Source: Nitrospirales bacterium (GTDB lineage Bacteria; Nitrospirota; Nitrospiria; Nitrospirales; UBA8639). Taken from it: a DNA stretch of 64,000 nucleotides. This document shows positions 17,669 through 26,923 of the stretch, piece after piece. The number at the start of each line of letters is the position of its first letter. Positions within the stretch are counted from its first letter, which is position 1. Under the pieces are notes generated by a model that saw only the letters and a program-made list of their open reading frames with translations, ran no database searches and was not told the DNA's origin. The position numbers and the translations under genes were made by a program. The stretch covers positions 124,001 to 188,000 of the forward strand of contig JALDRJ010000002.1 in NCBI GenBank assembly GCA_031315865.1, written 5' to 3'.

Positions 17669-19342
17669 TTATTGAGCCTTCACAGGCTTCATAAGAAATG
17701 CACGAATCCCCATGGCTTTCGATTTCTCCAAGGACATCGCATGGCTATAGCCTGTACATAAGACGATCGGAATGTCCTTTCGTATGGCCAATATTTCACG
17801 GGCAAACATTTCACCAGTCATCACCGGCATCGTTTGATCGGTAACGACGATATCATACTGAAACGGCTGGCGACGAAAGAGTTCTAAGGCCTTTTGCGCG
17901 CATGTTTCGAAGACCACGTCATATCCGAGGTACGTGAGCAACTGCTCGCCCCAGCGGGCTATGCTTTCTTCATCATCGACGAATAAGACCATCCCTTTTC
18001 CGGTAGGTAACGATCCCTCATCATCAAAAGCCAATGGCTTGCTCATGTAAAGGCAGGGAAGCAAAACATCAAATCGGCTCCCGAGCCCCGGCGCACTCGC
18101 GGCCGCCACGGCCCCCCCGTGACCGAGAACGATACTATGAACGACAGCAAGCCCTATGCCGGTTCCTTCTCCTAACGATTTTGTCGTGAAGAACGGATCG
18201 AAAATTCGATCAAGAATTTTCGGATCCATGCCTTCTCCCGAATCAGAGACAGTTAAACGGATATAATGCCCCGGTGCGAGCTGAGTCCCCCCATGCATCA
18301 CGGGCTCCTTGATGTCTTCAGTCGTGACAGCAATCTCTAGCACACCGCCTTGCTTCCGCAATGCCGCTTCGGCGTTGGTACAGAGATTCATTAACACTTG
18401 ATGGATTTGTGTGGGATCCGCATGAATGAGACACCCTTTATTTCCAGAGATCCCGCTTTGACGGATATCAATATTGGCGGGCAAAACGGGTCGAAGCAAT
18501 CGAAGAGCTTCCGAGACAATCTGAGGTAAATCAACCGATTGCCGTTCTTGTTCAGTTGTACGGCTAAATGCCAGAATTTGCCGCACCAACTCTCTCGCAC
18601 GAGTCGCGGCGGTAATCACTTCGTTGAGGTAGGTATGGATGAGAGATGTCTGCGCAGCGTTCATGAGCGCGAGTTCAGCATAACCAAGAATAGAGCTCAA
18701 GATATTATTAAAGTCATGAGCGATGCCGCCCGCCAATGTGCCGATAGCCTCCATTTTCTGAGCTTGCCGGAGTTGCCGTTCGCACTGCAGCAGAGACTCT
18801 TCGACACCTTGCCGTACTTTCATTTCCTCTTGGAGCACCTGCTTCACCCTCGAAACTTCTTCGGCCTGACCTCGAACCCTGATTTCCAGCTCATCAAAGG
18901 ATTTTTGCATTGCCCGTTCAGACGCTTTCCACGCGAGACGGTCTTGGTACACTTGAACCGCCTCACGGAGTACGACCGGTAATAATGTTAAATACGCTCC
19001 AGCGGGGTCTTTCATAATATAGTCATCGACTCCGGCCTTGAGAGCTTCCACGGCAAGATCTTCAGTCCCCACTCCTAGCAAGATGACGAAAGGGATCATC
19101 ACACGAGACTGTCGGATTTCTTGAAATACGGCGATACCGGACTTCTGAAGGCCCACGTTATCACAAAGGATGAGATCAATATCTGGTGGATTGCCAATGA
19201 GCCGGTCGAGCACCTGGCCTGCAGCCTGACAAACCAACAGGTCCCATTGAATCTGTCGATCCGTCAGCGCAGACCGAACGGCATGATGATCCGAAGGGTC
19301 ACTGGCAACATGCAACAGGCGGATATGGGTGACGACAGACAT
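17669..19342 (-). CDS. Hybrid sensor histidine kinase (REC-coiled coil-HisKA-HATPase-REC), C-terminus truncated by an in-frame stop
   Basis: A 557-residue protein. An N-terminal receiver-like domain (about residues 1-125; Asp in DLILCDNVG, Lys in YIMKDP) is followed by a coiled coil (about 145-210). HisKA carries the phospho-His in GGIAHDFNNILSSILG, and the ATPase shows N-box LMNLCTNAEAAL, VSDSGEGMD, and FFTTKSLGEGTGIGLAVV. A C-terminal receiver has VLFVDDEE, IVVTDQTMPVMTG and FLMKPVKAQ. It stops at TAA right after the conserved Lys-Pro, before the last helix. Reading on in frame gives LAMTLKEIIATED to 17602, which is exactly what the missing helix should look like. The start at 19342 is favoured by GAGGGAG; the ORF is open to 19420. 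Confidence 0.88.
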   Translation of the reverse strand: MSVVTHIRLLHVASDPSDHHAVRSALTDRQIQWDLLVCQAAGQVLDRLIGNPPDIDLILCDNVGLQKSGIAVFQEIRQSRVMIPFVILLGVGTEDLAVEALKAGVDDYIMKDPAGAYLTLLPVVLREAVQVYQDRLAWKASERAMQKSFDELEIRVRGQAEEVSRVKQVLQEEMKVRQGVEESLLQCERQLRQAQKMEAIGTLAGGIAHDFNNILSSILGYAELALMNAAQTSLIHTYLNEVITAATRARELVRQILAFSRTTEQERQSVDLPQIVSEALRLLRPVLPANIDIRQSGISGNKGCLIHADPTQIHQVLMNLCTNAEAALRKQGGVLEIAVTTEDIKEPVMHGGTQLAPGHYIRLTVSDSGEGMDPKILDRIFDPFFTTKSLGEGTGIGLAVVHSIVLGHGGAVAAASAPGLGSRFDVLLPCLYMSKPLAFDDEGSLPTGKGMVLFVDDEESIARWGEQLLTYLGYDVVFETCAQKALELFRRQPFQYDIVVTDQTMPVMTGEMFAREILAIRKDIPIVLCTGYSHAMSLEKSKAMGIRAFLMKPVKAQ

Positions 19343-19940
19343 CAGTGCGATAGCTCCCTCATAAGAGAATGCAATGAATAAATCCGGCCTTCTTTCTAGG
19401 GCAAATTTTTCCAGAATCACCCGGCTACTAATGAACGCTCAACGACTGAGAGCATCTCAGGATCGTTCAATAGGGTTGACGCGTCCGTCTTCAACCTAAT
19501 GTAAAGAAAACAAACGGATTATCCATGACCAAGATACTCGTGACTCTCCTCTAAGCCGAGATTCCCTTCATGAATGCGGTAGGAAAATAAACAAGATGAG
19601 GCAGGATGAAGAAGCATAGGTCTACATGCACAGAAATAATACGTTAAAAAAATTTGCATAGAAAAAAATCTTGAAGGAATTGACGCATAATGTCAAGAAC
19701 GTATCGCGTGCCCCAAAACCACGATCAGACGAAGGCACAAACTCCTCGCTCGTCATTCATCATCCTTGGCAACTCCGAACTTTGACGACCCATTCAATGC
19801 AGTGGTAGATTCCCAATCTACTATAGCGAAACCAAATACCTTCCACCCGATTCAAGACAACTGACGCCGCGTAAGACACGACTTCACACATTCGGAAGTT
19901 CATTTGAACGGCGATAACGGCGATCATACACATAGGCTTC
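19343..19940. other. Divergent intergenic region between the hybrid kinase and thiD
   Basis: About 600 bases, AT-rich near 19620-19700. It must contain both promoters. There is no THI-box (TPP riboswitch) core before thiD. No convincing hairpins or ORFs are present. Confidence 0.5.
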
Positions 19941-20768
19941 ATGCAAAATTCTTCCTCTTCCACTCAGCTGCCAATCCAACAAGTGCTCACCATAGCAGGA
20001 TCTGACTCGGGAGGGGGAGCGGGTATTCAAGCCGACCTGAAAACCTTCTCTGCGCACGGCGTGTTCGGGATGTCGGTTATCACTTCGATTACGGCACAAA
20101 ACACGCAGGAAGTCACGGCGGTATATGATCTTCCTCAATCCATTATCGACGCCCAATTGGAGGCGGTCTTTTCAGATTTTGAGATCTTCACGGTCAAAAC
20201 TGGCATGCTATCGACCACCGATATCGTGTCCGGAGTCAGTAAAAAGCTTGCACAATACCCGATCAAAAATCTCGTCGTCGACCCCGTCATGATGTCCAAG
20301 AGCGGACAACCCCTCTTGCAAGATGATGCGATTGATGCCGTGAAGACCAAATTACTGCCATTGGCCTTTCTTGTGACGCCGAATATTCATGAGGCTGAAT
20401 TGCTCGCGCAGATGAGGATTCAAACACTGGCTGAAGCACGTGAGGCCGCAAAAATCATCCATCGACTGGGCTGTCGACACGTATTGATCACAGGTGGCCA
20501 CTTACTCGAAAAGCCAGCCATGGACCTTCTCTATGACGGACGATTCTTTAAAATGTATCCGGGAGACTTTATTGACACGCCTCATACCCATGGAACCGGC
20601 TGCACCTATGCGTCAGCCATCGCGGCAAACCTCGCAAGAGGGCTTGCCCTGCCAGATGCTGTCGATGCCGCAAAACGCTACATCACTTCAGCCATTCGAC
20701 ACGGGCTGGCCATCGGTCATGGCCATGGGCCGACTGATCACTTTTATTTTCTTCCTAAACAAAACTGA
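19941..20768 (+). CDS. thiD: Hydroxymethylpyrimidine/phosphomethylpyrimidine kinase
   Basis: A 275-residue ribokinase-fold enzyme that phosphorylates HMP and HMP-P to the pyrophosphate used in thiamine synthesis. It has the family start [37 protein letters not shown], the ATP-side [11 protein letters not shown] and the anion-hole/catalytic [19 protein letters not shown]. Length matches the single-domain family. No other thi genes are in the window and no riboswitch is visible upstream, so it seems to be a solitary gene. Confidence 0.95.
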   Translation: MQNSSSSTQLPIQQVLTIAGSDSGGGAGIQADLKTFSAHGVFGMSVITSITAQNTQEVTAVYDLPQSIIDAQLEAVFSDFEIFTVKTGMLSTTDIVSGVSKKLAQYPIKNLVVDPVMMSKSGQPLLQDDAIDAVKTKLLPLAFLVTPNIHEAELLAQMRIQTLAEAREAAKIIHRLGCRHVLITGGHLLEKPAMDLLYDGRFFKMYPGDFIDTPHTHGTGCTYASAIAANLARGLALPDAVDAAKRYITSAIRHGLAIGHGHGPTDHFYFLPKQN

Positions 20769-20859
20769 ATCTTCCTGAAAGATTACTTGCTCATTCGTGA
20801 AACAACACCGCCTCTATGCATTAGCGGATTTTGGATAAACACGCTTCAGCACCCACGGC

Positions 20860-21207
20860 TTAGTATTCTTCGGCATGAAAATGCCCTAACACGGCATGAT
20901 GCAACTCATGACCACAGACAGAAAAATTCCACTTTGAGCAATACAAGGTCTTAGTCGTAAGGTCATAGAAGCCTCTGATATTTTTTATCTGCGGCGCATG
21001 CTCTCCATGGAACGACGTGAATTGAATCCCTGTCCGGCCAGTATGTTGCTCCCATTCCTCTCGAAGCGTTTCCTGATCGACGAACACCACACGCAAGTCT
21101 TGAAGAATATGTTCATCTCGATACCGGCCATCATGGCTACACCCCATTCCACCGGCCAACATCAGGTACAGGGTAAATACGATGACAGTATGGAAAAGTA
21201 CTCGCAT
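20860..21207 (-). CDS. Small putative lipoprotein with an HExxH metal-binding motif
   Basis: A 115-residue protein of unknown family. The N-terminus has one hydrophobic stretch ending at LAGGMGCS, which can act as a lipobox (Cys near 22). The C-terminus has CGHELHHAVLGHFH, containing HExxH with further histidines, as in gluzincin-type metal sites. Two other Cys lie close by (LYCSKWNFSVCGHE). It is much shorter than most peptidases, so it may be a minimal protease or a metal-binding protein. The start at 21207 has AAGGA 11 bases upstream; the ORF is also open from 21237. It is convergent with thiD. Confidence 0.6.
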   Translation of the reverse strand: MRVLFHTVIVFTLYLMLAGGMGCSHDGRYRDEHILQDLRVVFVDQETLREEWEQHTGRTGIQFTSFHGEHAPQIKNIRGFYDLTTKTLYCSKWNFSVCGHELHHAVLGHFHAEEY

Positions 21208-21535
21208 CGAAAAAAGATCCTTCAGCTTTTTCCCCATTCGAGATAGTCAAAAAGCACGCCCGATGCCAACCACGATCGGAAGCATAAAGATCCCCTAGCC
21301 CATTGAAAAGTTTGAACATTTATGACGACATCCTTGAACGCTTCACGAGACAGAATGATTGTGCCATACACGAAATGGATACGCGCCGGTATCTAATTGG
21401 ATATGAGCCAGGGTGGGTGGGAGCGTACGATGTTGATTCATCGTACGTGACGGTAAAAAAAATTCGAAGAATGCCTCTACGTAGAAAGACGTAAATCCTT
21501 CACGACCAGAACGTTTCTCGATGGGTTGACATCAA

Positions 21536-22087
21536 TTATTCAGCGACTCGCTCCAGGTATGCCACCATCTTGTCTAACGCTCCTGCGCTCAGCTTTTTCC
21601 CATACCAGCGAGGCATCACGCGATCAGGGTACCCGGGAACCACATACGCGCCGGGCTCCAGAATAGACTCCATGATATACTCATGAACCGTGGTGGCTTT
21701 GCCGTGATAATTCGGGTCGGCTAAACGTTTGGGGCCATTGGTTTCGAGGACTAGACGAGGCCCCTCTCGCCCTTTGGCGGCCAGAATTCCTGGAATGGTA
21801 TGACAAGCGGCACAACCGGACTGAATGAAGAGTTTCGGGATCGGCTCCTCTCCGGTCGCCAATGGAATATTGGCCAAGGCAACCTTGGGATCTCCAGTCT
21901 TGTGGGGTTGCGCGGCTCCACTTTTTTCAAGACCGGGACCTTGACCTTCGATTGATGGATTCTTCGAAACGGGGCGACCAGAAAACATTGTCATTGACAG
22001 AGTCACAAAAATTCCGCCCAGTACCGCTAAAATAATCAACCATGTTTCCCTGTCCAGAAAAGACTTTTTCGATCGTGGTTCAGTCAT
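21536..22087 (-). CDS. Membrane-anchored c-type cytochrome
   Basis: A 183-residue protein with a short cytoplasmic N-terminus, one transmembrane helix (about residues 16-38, WLIILAVLGGIFVTLSMTMF), a flexible linker and a class I cytochrome c domain. Heme attaches at CAACH (about residues 98-102) and the axial Met is probably in DRVMPRWYG. It would face the periplasm and shuttle electrons; the partner is unknown. The ATG at 22087 has GGAG just upstream; the ORF is open to 22129. A motif shared with 1150-1165 lies about 90 bases upstream. Confidence 0.85.
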   Translation of the reverse strand: MTEPRSKKSFLDRETWLIILAVLGGIFVTLSMTMFSGRPVSKNPSIEGQGPGLEKSGAAQPHKTGDPKVALANIPLATGEEPIPKLFIQSGCAACHTIPGILAAKGREGPRLVLETNGPKRLADPNYHGKATTVHEYIMESILEPGAYVVPGYPDRVMPRWYGKKLSAGALDKMVAYLERVAE

Positions 22088-22468
22088 ATGACTCCATGAA
22101 GATAAAATTGTTCCGTCATCAAGCACCATCAGACTTCATGCATCGTCATTCCATGATCCTGCCGTCATTGACAGGCATTACCCCTAACACATGACATGAG
22201 CAAATGACAGGAGAGCGTCTCCCACAGTTTTTGTGGACAACATTGTGAATGAACCGTTCATGAATAGTCCGACATCCAAGCCCACTCGGCCAATACTACA
22301 AACTGCATATTTATAAGGCATTGTGCCTCAGAAACATAACCTACCATATCTTGTATATCGAAATTATCCCTGAACATAAGACCTCGATGAACGATCTGTC
22401 TCGCATTCACTGCCTCGAACGACGCAGCCAAAAGAAATACATACCATCATTCAGCTAATCTCTTCCGT
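22088..22468. other. Divergent intergenic region (cytochrome c / hydrolase)
   Basis: About 380 bases with promoters for both genes. The only marked element is the word at 22174-22188. No coding signals are seen. Confidence 0.5.
22174..22188 (+). promoter_or_regulatory. GGCATTACCCCTAAC motif, second copy of the element near 1160
   Basis: This 15-base word equals the minus-strand sequence at about 1150-1165 except for one extra T in the latter. It contains the NarL-like heptamer TACCCCT. It lies about 90 bases upstream of the cytochrome c start. Confidence 0.35.
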
Positions 22469-23458
22469 ATGTTCCAGACCCATCCATTCATCCCGCACCC
22501 CTTCCTTCGCGGTCCACATCGAATGACATTAGTCCCTCGTTGGATTCCTCGTCCATCCTTGCTTCGCGATGTCCCGACAGAGACGCGTCTCTTTCAAGTC
22601 GATTCACAGTCACACATTTCTGCCAAATGTCACTGGCAACGCCATCCCGAAAAACACACGACCATCGTTCTCATCCATGGCTTAGAAGGGTGCACCGAGT
22701 CGCACTACATGAAAGGCATCACACACAAGGCCTGGCATGCAGGAATCAATGTCATCAGACTAAATCAACGCAACTGTGGAGGGACAGAACATTTGACGCC
22801 TACCCTCTACCATACCGGAATGAGCGGCGATCTGCATGCCGTGACCTTAGAACTCACCTTTCACGATAAGCTACCTCATATTTGGTGTATAGGCTTTTCC
22901 ATGGGTGGCAATATTACACTAAAATTCGCGGGCGAAGTTGGAGACTCGCTCGAAAGCTTACGGGGATTCGTCGGAGTCTGTCCCAACATTCACCCGGCCG
23001 CTTGCGTCGCCGCTCTTCAGTTACCTCATAATTTGATCTACCATCATTATTTTCTTCCCAGGCTGAAAGCCAGATTACGACGGAAAGCGCGACATTTCCC
23101 CGGGAAGTGGGATCTTGCCAAACTTTCTACGATCAAAACCATGTGGGAATTTGATGACGTGTATACCGCGCCAGATAGCGGGTATCAGGGTGCTGAAGAC
23201 TATTACGACCAATGCGGAGCGCGCCACGTGCTCCACGCTATCCGGACACCCACATGGATCATTACGTCTCAGGATGACCCGTTCATTCCTCTCCACATCT
23301 TTGACGTCGAGCCGATTCGAGAGAATCCTTCCATTCAATTTATTGCCCCTGCGACTGGCGGACATTGTGGCTTTCTTCAACGTACTCAGCCTCATGAAGA
23401 CCATTTTTGGATCGAAAACCGTCTAGTCGAGCTTGTGAAAACAGGCATTCGCCGATAG
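22469..23458 (+). CDS. Alpha/beta-fold hydrolase of the YheT family
   Basis: A 329-residue serine hydrolase. The strand-loop VLIHGLEGCTESHYMKG forms the oxyanion region. The nucleophile Ser is in GFSMGGNITLK, the acid is in SQDDPFIP and the His is in TGGHCGF, giving a complete triad. The order and length fit YheT-type esterases, whose natural substrate is not settled. There is no signal peptide. The start is uncertain: an ATG at 22523 would remove 18 residues lacking features. It is a single gene. Confidence 0.85.
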   Translation: MFQTHPFIPHPFLRGPHRMTLVPRWIPRPSLLRDVPTETRLFQVDSQSHISAKCHWQRHPEKHTTIVLIHGLEGCTESHYMKGITHKAWHAGINVIRLNQRNCGGTEHLTPTLYHTGMSGDLHAVTLELTFHDKLPHIWCIGFSMGGNITLKFAGEVGDSLESLRGFVGVCPNIHPAACVAALQLPHNLIYHHYFLPRLKARLRRKARHFPGKWDLAKLSTIKTMWEFDDVYTAPDSGYQGAEDYYDQCGARHVLHAIRTPTWIITSQDDPFIPLHIFDVEPIRENPSIQFIAPATGGHCGFLQRTQPHEDHFWIENRLVELVKTGIRR

Positions 23459-23644
23459 CCAAAGAGACGGCCTTTGAGTTTCCCCTGTCATGCGTACCAT
23501 GGTCCTTTTGAGAGCGTCAGGCTAGGGCATCAAACTTTCTTACGACGAGTGCTTGCACATTCAGCTTTCTTGAGCTAGAACCATTACTGGAGATTATCAT
23601 ACGTGAACCGAAGAGTTTTACCTGTATTTTCCTGGACTTGAACG

Positions 23645-25006
23645 ATGCCCAACCTTTCCAAATCCCAGCCTGGCTTTCTTCGACAGGTCCACGAACCCAC
23701 GAAAAAATTCCTAGAAGAATGGCTCGATGCGCCCGCGCATATCCATCATATCGCTCATCGAATGGCGAATCCGCCTTTGGAGCGCCCGCAAACCCGTCGA
23801 GAATTCCAACACCTGTTGCACTCTCTGTCGATTCCAGAACGCACGACGGTCATTCAGGAAAAATTTGGTTACGGAGTCTCTACCGCCCACAATGGGGATC
23901 GACTCGTCATTACCTGGGAAGCGCACACGGAATACTACAGTTACCAGGTCTGGCACATTCCCCATGACAGCTCCCAGCTGCTTGAATTCGGTCCGATAAC
24001 ATTTCCTGACTATGTTTTCCCGTTTTCTCCTCTGGGCATCGCCGTCAATGCTCTCGACATCATCATTACCCCGAATGCCCAGGTGACACCGCAGGCCCTG
24101 AAGCTACGCATGCCAGGACCACAACTCCACGGCGGCCAAGTGTTTGGAGACGAGATTTCCGTCGTCGCTAACTTCTCTCCGGATGAATACGGACGTGAGC
24201 GGTATTACGTCTGCGCGGCATCCCGTGATGTGCTGCAAGCGAAACTGACGAATTTAATCGACACTCTGGTGGCGATCGAAAACTATACGCACCTGATCCT
24301 TCTCCCGTATCAGGCCTTCAGCACGGCGGTTGATCAAGTACATCACTTCGAACAACGACATCTCTACCAACGCAACGTCATCACGAACCAGCTCGAAACC
24401 GCCACGTCCGAAACCTTGCAGAAATGGCTCACGGTATTGACCCAGGATTTCATGAAAGTCAGTCGATTGGCAGAATCGATGCGCTATAAACTCTCCGCGG
24501 CAGTGCCCTATGAACGAATCATCGAAAGGAACGTCAAGACACTACAGGAGCAAGCGTTACCGTCATGCCGGTTAATTTCTGACTACATCCACCACAAAAC
24601 AACCGGAGTGGCGGATGGCTATCAACAACTATTGAAACGTATCGATGCCTTGGAAAAGGATTTTGAGGGAACGATCTCCGTCATACGAACCAAAGTCGAT
24701 CTCCTCTTACAAGATCAGAACCTTGCCCTCCAGGATCAAAACCTCAAACTGTTGGCGAGTGTCGATAAAACCACGAAAAGCCAGGCCATCCTCCAACATA
24801 CGGTCGAAGGACTGTCGGTCATCGTCATCGCCTATTATCTCAGCGGCCTGGGCAGCTATGTCTTTAAGGCGTTACATGAAGCGGGCATTCTCGACAGTTA
24901 CTCCTTCGCATCGGGAGTTTTTGTTCCAGTCTCCTTGATCATGTCTTCTGGTCTCGTGTTCATCGGAAGAAAAATTCTTAATACGCGCCTCTTTCAAGAG
25001 CACTAG
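23645..25006 (+). CDS. DUF3422-family membrane protein
   Basis: A 453-residue protein matching my memory of DUF3422: a soluble N-terminal part with EKFGYGVSTAHNGDRLVITW and FSPLGIAVNALDIIITPN, a long helical middle, a coiled coil (about residues 330-390, with QDQNLALQDQNLKLL repeated) and two C-terminal transmembrane helices (about 390-445). Members have no established biochemical role but share a layout with CorA-like proteins. It is followed eight bases later by DUF1499 and then MscS in the same direction, which suggests an operon with a membrane-tension or ion theme. Confidence 0.82.
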   Translation: MPNLSKSQPGFLRQVHEPTKKFLEEWLDAPAHIHHIAHRMANPPLERPQTRREFQHLLHSLSIPERTTVIQEKFGYGVSTAHNGDRLVITWEAHTEYYSYQVWHIPHDSSQLLEFGPITFPDYVFPFSPLGIAVNALDIIITPNAQVTPQALKLRMPGPQLHGGQVFGDEISVVANFSPDEYGRERYYVCAASRDVLQAKLTNLIDTLVAIENYTHLILLPYQAFSTAVDQVHHFEQRHLYQRNVITNQLETATSETLQKWLTVLTQDFMKVSRLAESMRYKLSAAVPYERIIERNVKTLQEQALPSCRLISDYIHHKTTGVADGYQQLLKRIDALEKDFEGTISVIRTKVDLLLQDQNLALQDQNLKLLASVDKTTKSQAILQHTVEGLSVIVIAYYLSGLGSYVFKALHEAGILDSYSFASGVFVPVSLIMSSGLVFIGRKILNTRLFQEH

Positions 25007-25014
25007 GTGATCAC

Positions 25015-25377
25015 ATGCCTCAGCGCCACTCGCTCAAACCCTGTCCAGACTCGCCAAATTGCGTGTCTTCTCACAGTCATGACCCCAGACATCACATCGA
25101 GCCACTTGCCTTTTCAGGCACGATCGACGAGGCAAAAGAGAAATTACGAACGATTCTTGAGCGACAATTCCAGGCGCACATTACGACGGATCATGACTTC
25201 TATCTCCATGGCGAGGTAACCTCTCCATGGTTCCGGTTCATCGACGATATCGAATTTCTCTTCGACGCCGAACGGCACCTCATTCACGTCCGATCAGCTT
25301 CCCGTACAGGATATTGGGATCTTGGCGTCAACCGAAAGCGTATTGAGAGACTTCGAAAGCAGTTTGCCGATTCTTGA
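25015..25377 (+). CDS. DUF1499-family protein
   Basis: A 120-residue protein with family-typical PCPDSPNCVSSHS near the start, PWFRFIDDIEFLFDAE and the closing DLGVNRKRIERLRKQF. The function of DUF1499 is unknown. The conserved Cys pair (PCPDSPNC) may bind something or form a disulfide, but no signal peptide precedes it. It starts eight bases after the DUF3422 stop and ends 42 bases before the MscS start, consistent with one transcript. Confidence 0.85.
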   Translation: MPQRHSLKPCPDSPNCVSSHSHDPRHHIEPLAFSGTIDEAKEKLRTILERQFQAHITTDHDFYLHGEVTSPWFRFIDDIEFLFDAERHLIHVRSASRTGYWDLGVNRKRIERLRKQFADS

Positions 25378-25419
25378 TCTTCAATCTGTCTGAAACACCA
25401 CTAAACAGGAGATATGACC

Positions 25420-26235
25420 ATGCAAGACACTCTCGAACAGGGAATCGCGCTCCTCACAATGTATGGTTTGAAGTTGATCGGCGCCATCCTCATCCTCATC
25501 GTTGGACGGATGGTTTCATCCTGTGTTGCCAGATCTGTAGACCGATGGCTCCTACGATCAGGGAAAGTCGACGACACCCTTCGGCCATTTTTCGCGAGTT
25601 CTGCTCGCTACCTTGTTCTCATTGTCACCGTCCTCGCCGTTCTTTCCCAATTCGGGATTGAAACCACGAGTCTCGTCGCGGTCCTGGGCGCCGCCAGTTT
25701 AGCGATCGGCCTGGCCTTACAGGGTACGCTGAGCAATGTTGCCGCCGGTGTCATGCTGCTCATCTTCCGGCCATTCAAAGTTGGGGATTACGTAGAAGCC
25801 GCCGGCATTGCGGGAACCGTGAAGGCCATTACGCTCTTAGTCACAGAACTGGCCACACCGGACAATGTGCAAATTTTGGCGCCCAACGGCCAGGTCTGGG
25901 GCGCCATCGTGAAAAACTACAGCCATCATGCGACCCGCCGAGTAGATCTGGTCATGGGAATTGATTATGGCGACGACATTGACAAGGCCATACAAACCGT
26001 CACATCCGTCGCCAACGCAGACTCCCGAATCCACACAGACCCCGCTCCGATGGTCGTGGTCGGCAACCTGGGAGACAGTTCGGTGGACTTGACGATTCGC
26101 GTGTGGTGTAACGCCGGCGACTACTGGGGCGTCAAATTTGATCTCACGAAAACCCTCAAACAACGATTCGACGCCGAAGGCATTTCGATTCCGTTCCCGC
26201 AACGAACCGTGCATATGACCCGAGCCGAAGGATAG
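25420..26235 (+). CDS. mscS: Small-conductance mechanosensitive channel (MscS family)
   Basis: A 271-residue inner-membrane channel. Three hydrophobic helices lie in residues 1-105. The pore-lining third helix is Ala/Gly-rich (VAVLGAASLAIGLALQGTLS), followed by the beta-domain signature (FRPFKVGDYVEAAGIAGTV) and ILAPNGQVWGAIVKNYS. The length matches E. coli MscS. It opens under membrane tension to release solutes. The ATG at 25420 is preferred over 25414 because AGGAG then lies about eight bases upstream. It is the last gene of the DUF3422-DUF1499 set. Confidence 0.92.
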   Translation: MQDTLEQGIALLTMYGLKLIGAILILIVGRMVSSCVARSVDRWLLRSGKVDDTLRPFFASSARYLVLIVTVLAVLSQFGIETTSLVAVLGAASLAIGLALQGTLSNVAAGVMLLIFRPFKVGDYVEAAGIAGTVKAITLLVTELATPDNVQILAPNGQVWGAIVKNYSHHATRRVDLVMGIDYGDDIDKAIQTVTSVANADSRIHTDPAPMVVVGNLGDSSVDLTIRVWCNAGDYWGVKFDLTKTLKQRFDAEGISIPFPQRTVHMTRAEG

Positions 26236-26290
26236 GCATCACGCGGCCACATCTCGCTTACATAGCGGCTTGTAAATCTTGGAAGAGGGG

Positions 26291-26645
26291 TCAAGTTGCG
26301 TATTTTATAACATAGCGCTTGAGCTGTTGAACGGTTTTTGCGAGGGCTGGGTCTTCCTGGCTCTGATTCCGTATCTGACTGGTGATAAAACTCACAGACC
26401 CGACATTCGAGAGTTCAAATTCCCCCATAATGTCCGTCAACCGATACTCCCCAAGCTGTTGACAGAGATATATGACCAGCTTATGAGCCAAGAGGCCCTT
26501 AATAGAAGTAGCCGTTTTATCGATTGCCTGTCGGGAACTTACAGGATTCCTTGAATTCACCAATATAGATAGCCTGCCACCCATTACCCCGAGCCATGAC
26601 ATGATAGAGAGCACCGGCATATTCAAGACGTAATTGTCGGGCCAT
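26291..26645 (-). pseudogene. Remnant of a REP-associated (Y1/RAYT-type) transposase
   Basis: On the minus strand the ATG at 26645 starts MARQLRLEYAGALYHVMARG, the typical N-terminus of Y1 (IS200-like/RAYT) transposases. After about 35 residues it loses frame. A second frame then encodes a C-terminal tail (YRLTDIMGEFELSNVGSVS, ending YVIKYAT) of the kind found at the end of these proteins. The catalytic Tyr region, about 150 residues, is absent, so an internal deletion has removed the core. No flanking REP palindromes were recognised. Confidence 0.75.
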
Positions 26646-26923
26646 AGCCCCAAAATCAATAAGGGGGCAATATAAAGTCAAGCAATGACCCCATCTACTC
26701 TCCTTCCTCGGCAAGATATCCCAATCGGTTGCAACGAAAAGGCGGAATGCCAAGTTTTTGGAGATTGTCTCTGATTGCGTAACGTTGGGGCATTCAAGCA
26801 GATGGCTAGAATGACTCGTGACTGAACGCGACCATCCAGAATTCCATGATTTGGCCGAAAATTTAATAAGTCATGAATGTCTGACAGAGAACGGAAAACC
26901 GCCGTACGAGAATCCCCTTCCCC

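Noticed and set aside
19900-19940. TPP riboswitch ahead of thiD
   Set aside because: No THI-box core sequence or matching stems are visible in the upstream region.
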